Part shown: piece by piece, positions 4,966 through 9,080 of the stretch
How the letters are laid out: every line of letters starts with the position of its first letter
Numbering within the stretch: position 1 is the first letter of the stretch
Assembly: GCA_045598845.1 (NCBI GenBank)
Contig: JAZRUY010000020.1
Coordinates: 1-9,080, forward strand
Direction of reading: 5' to 3'
Source: JAZRUY01 sp045598845
GTDB lineage: Bacteria > Verrucomicrobiota > Lentisphaeria > Victivallales > Victivallaceae
DNA length: 9,080 bases
Position numbers and translations under genes: made by a program
The notes under the pieces: model-generated
Database searches by the model: none
What the model was told of the DNA's origin: nothing
What the model saw: the letters and a program-made list of their open reading frames with translations, nothing else

Positions 4966-7542
4966 CTATTCCAGCGGCAAGTCACCGATAAATTTTTCAG
5001 TATCGGCAATCAGCGGAGTCAGGGATTGCTCAAGGAAATCCTGACAGACCTTGATCCGCGCCTCTTTTTCCGCCTTTCCGGCGGCAGCGGCGGCAAGCCA
5101 TTTCTTCCAATCCGCTTCAAACTTTTTCAAAGTGTTGTCAAATTGCTGTTCGAAATAATTTTTGACCCCATCCATCATCCGGCAGACTGGCTCCCGGGCC
5201 GACGTAGACACCTTATTCCGGAGGTTCGAATCGTTCTTGATTCCGCGCAAACTGCCGGACACTTTGTCCAGAACATGCTCGAACAATTTCGCAGCCAATG
5301 CCGTTCCGGCTTTTTTCCCAGAAAAAATAGCGACAAGACCGCCAACAATAGCGACAGGTAATGCAAGTACCATGGTATCTATTCCGAGAGCTATCGTGGC
5401 TACTATACTGACAACAATTTTGGCAACCATCACTCCGGTAAGCAAGCCGGCAATTACCGAGCCGATGGCGCCGGCGACCCCAAAAGAGGCGACCGAAGTT
5501 GCAGCACCGGCGGCTCCGGACAATCCGTCCATACGCAAATCCGCCACTGATATCGGAGAAAAAGCGAAATCCATATCCCGGCTTTTCCGGGATATTTCAC
5601 GGCAGATTTGCGCGGCGGCGGTGCCGATAGTACTCTGATACGCGGAATTTCCGCCGGATCGGATGGAGGAAATCCATGCCTCCATTTGGTTTTTGACATA
5701 ACTTTGCAAAGACCGATCGGCCATAGGTTTGATTCTATCTTCCAAGTCCCCGCTGGCGAAACCAGAGCAGTCCCCCATGAATGATTTTACCTTGTTCCAG
5801 ACAGTGCGACCAGTCGACTTCAGCCAGGATGATTTATTCTTCATGATATCATCGGCGATTTTCCGGGACAAGTCCCGTCCGAAGCCGTCAATGAACGATT
5901 CCCCAAGCAAACGCGACGCCAGATCATCGGCCAAAGCAGACTGGATATAATCCGCCCGGCCGTCCATTTCCTCCTCAACTATTTTACGGGATTCTTCAAT
6001 AAGTTTCAACAATTTTTTCTTTTGCTCAATATATTCGTCAAATGCGGCGTCGGACTCCTGCCGGAGGATTTTAATTTCCTGCTCCACCGCCGTTTTTTTT
6101 GCATTGAGAAGAGTCAGCAATTTGACTGCGCCGTCAGTACCAAGCAGAATATACCCTTTTTTCTTCAGGGAATAATTTTCCAACTTGCCGATAATCGTCG
6201 ACAATCCGGACAGATCGTACAACTCGTCATTGCCGCGCTTTACCCCCGCTTCCTTATACCCGATGTACTGGCTCACCGCCGCGGCGATCGCATCGTCACG
6301 CATCTCCTGAACGGACATCTGCCGCCCGTCCGAACCGAAATTAGCCTGATAGGAGGCAATAAATTTCTCTTTCGCCGCGGCATCGGTGTTCAAAGACTGC
6401 TCGTTCCGGGAATACAAACCCAGCAGCGCGTGAAAGGGCATAATCCCGCCATTGCACAATTGAAAGCCGTTGGCGCTTAATTTCGCCTCGGATTCACTGA
6501 TGACACCGGCCGTCTGCTTTCTGCTAATGTGGGAGTTGAAAGCGTAAAAGATCTTATCTTCGAACTGTATAGTTCTAATGTTGCGCAAAGCATCGATATC
6601 CTCGGTACCGATCGCTTTATTCCCGCCGAACATATAAAGAACCGCCTGGGCATCGCTCAAGGTATTTATGGCGAGATGCGAATCCCAGCTGCTGGCGAAC
6701 AATCCGGGGCAGTCAACTATCGCGCACCCAATCCGCCGTAGCGTATCGCTGTGGATGAAACAATCCACGCGGGAAACAAAAACATACCGGCAATCCTCCT
6801 GCTTAAACGGAGGATTGTCGAAATCATCAAGCCAAGCCGACCAGTCGGAGGGAAATGTGACATACTGCCGGATATGCTCGACTCCATCCAGCCTGACCGT
6901 GCCGCCCAATTGACCGGCAACCCCGGGATAAAACAACACCGCGATTATGGCGGTCCGCAAAAAATCCAGCTTGGAGTAAGCGCTACGGTCCCGACGGTAA
7001 CATTCCCATTCCTCCCGGAGCACATCAAGTATCAGTTTGCGGTCGTTCTCGTCACTCAGCCGCAGCGGCTGCGGCTGAGAAGAAAATTTATAGGCGGAAT
7101 AATCGGTTATTTCACCGCAAAAAACCTCCGGCTTGGCGCATATTTCCTTGAAACGTTTTTCATCATGCTTAATCAGGCCATCGCAAAGCACCTCGTGCAT
7201 CATCAGAACAAGTTCCGGCTCGCTTTTGAAAACAATCCGGGCATATTCACCGTCCTGCGGATTTTCCAAATTGCGCGCGGTGATGACGCAGGCACTGGTT
7301 TTTATCATATTACCGCGGGGAGAAATCTCGCGGCCGTCGCACAACGCATCGAAAGTAGTGGACTTGCCGCCCTGGAACTCGCCGACAAAGACCATCTCGA
7401 ACGCTTCTTCCATCAGTTTTCTACGAGTTTCCACAACGGGTTTCACATCCTCGGGGTTAAGGCATTTTCCGTCTATCGCCCGCTGAAACAATTTGTTCAA
7501 CTCCGTTCTTTGGGCCTGAAAAACTTCCTTGGTAATACTCAT
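4966..7542 (-). CDS. Complete bacterial dynamin-like protein (DLP)
   Basis: The product has 858 residues from the ATG at 7542; a GAGG Shine-Dalgarno lies eight bases upstream, so the adjacent TTG at 7545 is not needed. G1 is GEFQGGKST (54-62), with a probable switch I threonine at T82 (MIKTSA). G3 is DCPG (277-280). The expected G4 strand reads KIFYAFNSHIS, so G4 is NSHI (336-339) rather than NKxD. The spacing from G2 to G3 (about 195 residues) is long. After the GTPase domain, SGLSTIIGKLENY (445-457) resembles the hinge segment common to bacterial DLPs. A helical stalk with coiled-coil character follows at about 475-660. A Gly/Ala/Val-rich hydrophobic region at about 674-740 probably forms the membrane paddle, and a helical return arm runs to 858. 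Family members use GTP to bind, tether or remodel membranes. The tandem DLP upstream suggests a hetero-oligomeric pair. Confidence 0.92.
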   Translation of the reverse strand: MSITKEVFQAQRTELNKLFQRAIDGKCLNPEDVKPVVETRRKLMEEAFEMVFVGEFQGGKSTTFDALCDGREISPRGNMIKTSACVITARNLENPQDGEYARIVFKSEPELVLMMHEVLCDGLIKHDEKRFKEICAKPEVFCGEITDYSAYKFSSQPQPLRLSDENDRKLILDVLREEWECYRRDRSAYSKLDFLRTAIIAVLFYPGVAGQLGGTVRLDGVEHIRQYVTFPSDWSAWLDDFDNPPFKQEDCRYVFVSRVDCFIHSDTLRRIGCAIVDCPGLFASSWDSHLAINTLSDAQAVLYMFGGNKAIGTEDIDALRNIRTIQFEDKIFYAFNSHISRKQTAGVISESEAKLSANGFQLCNGGIMPFHALLGLYSRNEQSLNTDAAAKEKFIASYQANFGSDGRQMSVQEMRDDAIAAAVSQYIGYKEAGVKRGNDELYDLSGLSTIIGKLENYSLKKKGYILLGTDGAVKLLTLLNAKKTAVEQEIKILRQESDAAFDEYIEQKKKLLKLIEESRKIVEEEMDGRADYIQSALADDLASRLLGESFIDGFGRDLSRKIADDIMKNKSSWLKSTGRTVWNKVKSFMGDCSGFASGDLEDRIKPMADRSLQSYVKNQMEAWISSIRSGGNSAYQSTIGTAAAQICREISRKSRDMDFAFSPISVADLRMDGLSGAAGAATSVASFGVAGAIGSVIAGLLTGVMVAKIVVSIVATIALGIDTMVLALPVAIVGGLVAIFSGKKAGTALAAKLFEHVLDKVSGSLRGIKNDSNLRNKVSTSAREPVCRMMDGVKNYFEQQFDNTLKKFEADWKKWLAAAAAGKAEKEARIKVCQDFLEQSLTPLIADTEKFIGDLPLE

Positions 7543-7550
7543 CAATTATT

Positions 7551-7554
7551 CCTC
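7551..7554 (-). promoter_or_regulatory. Shine-Dalgarno of the complete DLP gene
   Basis: The minus strand reads GAGG (in GTGAGGAAT) here, eight bases before the ATG at 7542. This supports ATG rather than the immediately preceding TTG codon as the start. Confidence 0.7.
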
Positions 7555-7577
7555 ACAAAAAATAAATTCACGAAACA

Positions 7578-7622
7578 GGACCGGGCAGGAATTCCCGATT
7601 AAACAGTTATTCCTGCCGGTCC
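7578..7622 (-). other. Inverted repeat / RNA hairpin between the two DLP genes
   Basis: Arms at 7578-7592 and 7609-7622 pair over 14 base pairs with a single unpaired base. On the minus strand the arms read GGACCGGCAGGAAT and ATTCCTGCCCGGTCC, with a 16-base loop. A T-rich stretch (TTTATTTTTT) follows only after about 13 bases, so a classical intrinsic terminator is possible but imperfect. The alternatives are a processing site, an attenuator or an mRNA-stabilising hairpin that sets the ratio of the two DLPs. Confidence 0.72.
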
Positions 7623-7644
7623 GGAAACAAGAATCGGCACTTTA

Positions 7645-9080
7645 TTACAGTTGAGCGACAACCTCCTGCTCAAATGTTTCACACCACTCCCGGTTGGGAA
7701 CAATATGGGTTTCGCGCAAGGTTCTGCACTCGGCGGCCACTTGCTCACGAACCGCCTGAGCCTGAGCAAAATCAGATTCCGCCTGGGCTTTGTTTTGCTC
7801 AAACGCCTCTTTCTGCCGGGTCAGCATGTCAGACAACTGCTCACGGGCATTTTCCTGAATTTTTTGGGCAATCTCTCGACCGGCGGATAAAATTTGTTCC
7901 TTATTCTCATTTTGGTTGAATGCCTCCATAATGGAGTTGTGAATTTCATGTTTGAATGCGTTTTTGACCTTATTTTTAACTGTTCCAAGTATTTTCCCGG
8001 TCCCCAGAATCGCCGCTATCGCAATAATTGGAAGGATAATAGGGGCGGCGGTAATGAGCGGAAGCGCAACCGCCAATGCGATATTAATTCCTATCCCACC
8101 CGCAAGAAGTCCGGCGGGAATCATCGCTAAATTGACAGCCAATAATTTAATGTTAACCGTAAATGCATCCTTGGCAATCTTATCGACATTCACCTTGGGC
8201 GCTGCTCCAGCCTGGGCTATGATTTCTTGAACTTCACACAAAAAACCATCCAAGCCGCCCAGCAGTAATGCTCCATCGACAGCGGCAATTTTCTGCCATT
8301 TTTCCTGGAGTTCCTTGACAATTTGATCAAAGTCACGCTTGATGGAACCCTGATAGGCTTTATTAAAACCGTCACAGACATTGGTAATCCACCCGGAAAT
8401 CGCCGGCTGCAATATTTCCTGCGTTGCATCATTGATCAACGGAAGCAATTTTTCCTTGAGAGCATCCTTGTTAAAGGCCTTCAGGAGATTCTTGAACTGC
8501 AGGATGTTTTCGGCGACTTTATCACTGACGGCATCGGCCAAACTACCGATATTGGCAATTATCACACTGTTCAGGAAATCATTGGCGAGCGGCTCCCGGT
8601 CCGGCTCGGACATAATCTGGGAAATATCCTTCATAGACTGGGTATTGAACTCTTCAAGAATCCGGGTTTCCCCGGCGACCTTGTCTTGGAATTCCTGAGC
8701 GGAAACCGAGGCCAATTTCTCTTTGCGTTCAAGATCGGCTTCAAAGGAAGTCAGAATATTTTCCACCGGAACCACTCCCTCGTTGACCAAAATGGACATC
8801 GCCTTCTGGTTAATGACGGTACTTTCAAGCAAGCCTACCAAGCCCTCGAATCCGGATGCCTGAGCCAATTTCTCCGGTGAAGCCAGCAGGCCGGAAAGAT
8901 TATCCTCACTTTTTTCTTCACGGGTCAGATAATTTTCCAGACAGTGCCTGACCATTTCTTTCCGGCATTCGACCGGTTCATCAGAGTAGTCGCCAATTGA
9001 TTGACAATTCTGCACAAAGCGCACGGCGCTCGTGGCATCAGCGCCGGATTCAGACATAAGCCGGTAATTTTTTGAGCACA
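7645..9080 (-). CDS. Dynamin-like protein, C-terminal part (5' end and GTPase domain probably outside window)
   Basis: The first ATG in view (9057) would give 470 residues, but the frame is open from there to the window edge and no Shine-Dalgarno precedes that ATG. A start further upstream is therefore likely. Numbering from that Met, SGFEGLVGLLESTVINQKA (68-86) aligns with SGLSTIIGKLENYSLKKKG of the neighbouring DLP, where it sits at residue 445, after the GTPase domain. A helical stalk spans about 90-290. A strongly hydrophobic Gly/Ala/Ile/Leu region at about 303-352 is the probable membrane paddle. A charged, Gln/Glu/Ala-rich helix with coiled-coil character closes the protein to residue 470. 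No P-loop or G3 motif is visible. This is most simply the second half of a tandem DLP of similar total size; a stand-alone GTPase-less protein is the less likely alternative. The stop lies 102 bases before the next DLP start. Confidence 0.86.
   Translation of the reverse strand, partial: CSKNYRLMSESGADATSAVRFVQNCQSIGDYSDEPVECRKEMVRHCLENYLTREEKSEDNLSGLLASPEKLAQASGFEGLVGLLESTVINQKAMSILVNEGVVPVENILTSFEADLERKEKLASVSAQEFQDKVAGETRILEEFNTQSMKDISQIMSEPDREPLANDFLNSVIIANIGSLADAVSDKVAENILQFKNLLKAFNKDALKEKLLPLINDATQEILQPAISGWITNVCDGFNKAYQGSIKRDFDQIVKELQEKWQKIAAVDGALLLGGLDGFLCEVQEIIAQAGAAPKVNVDKIAKDAFTVNIKLLAVNLAMIPAGLLAGGIGINIALAVALPLITAAPIILPIIAIAAILGTGKILGTVKNKVKNAFKHEIHNSIMEAFNQNENKEQILSAGREIAQKIQENAREQLSDMLTRQKEAFEQNKAQAESDFAQAQAVREQVAAECRTLRETHIVPNREWCETFEQEVVAQL

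Noticed and set aside
4923..5009. TTG start at 5009 for small GTPase A
   Set aside because: It would overlap the preceding DLP gene by 44 bases, lacks a Shine-Dalgarno, and adds 29 residues that the paralogue does not have. The ATG at 4922 aligns with the paralogue start.
6751..7602. A 283-codon plus-strand frame opposite the GTPase domain of the complete DLP
   Set aside because: It is antisense to a well-supported DLP with intact P-loop and switch motifs. Its peptide looks like the reverse-frame shadow typical of P-loop genes, and no independent family signature is seen.

Overview
All supported genes in this window lie on the minus strand, so transcription runs from the high-coordinate end to the low-coordinate end. 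Base composition looks roughly balanced (not computed), with many CCG, CGG and CCGG words. Shine-Dalgarno sequences are mostly purine-rich (AAGGAG, AGGAGG, GAGG). With a DUF445 membrane protein, tandem dynamin-like proteins and a Sel1-type protein, this fits a Gram-negative-type bacterium. A member of the PVC group such as Lentisphaerota is possible, but that is a weak guess because no taxonomic marker is present.

Layout in transcription order: (1) 9080-7645, the 3' part of a dynamin-like protein (DLP) whose reading frame stays open to the window edge, so its GTPase domain probably lies outside; (2) 7542-4966, a complete 858-residue DLP with P-loop, DCPG switch and a C-terminal hydrophobic paddle; (3) 4922-4089, a small P-loop GTPase-like protein; (4) 4092-3646, a 148-residue orphan; (5) 3649-2717, a second small GTPase-like protein that is a clear paralogue of (3); (6) 2720-1761, a coiled-coil protein with a recent internal 57-codon duplication; (7) 1631-312, a DUF445 family membrane protein; (8) 242-1, the N-terminus of a probable Sel1-repeat protein. 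Genes 3-6 are chained by three successive four-base ATGA stop/start overlaps, which indicates translational coupling. Genes 1-2 and 6-7 are separated by about 100-130 bases, and a strong inverted repeat sits in the first of these gaps.

Inferred picture: two tandem DLPs, which in other bacteria can act as hetero-oligomeric membrane-remodelling pairs, are encoded with two short P-loop paralogues, a small orphan and a coiled-coil protein. The two small paralogues and the complete DLP all lack the standard NKxD base-specificity motif at the expected strand. I do not recognise this gene set as a named system. It is a reasonable candidate for an undescribed membrane-remodelling, stress or defence module, but function is not shown by the sequence. 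DUF445 and Sel1 may be envelope-related neighbours rather than core members. No RNA genes, transposases, CRISPR arrays or integration sites were seen, and no gene-free stretch exceeds 300 bases.
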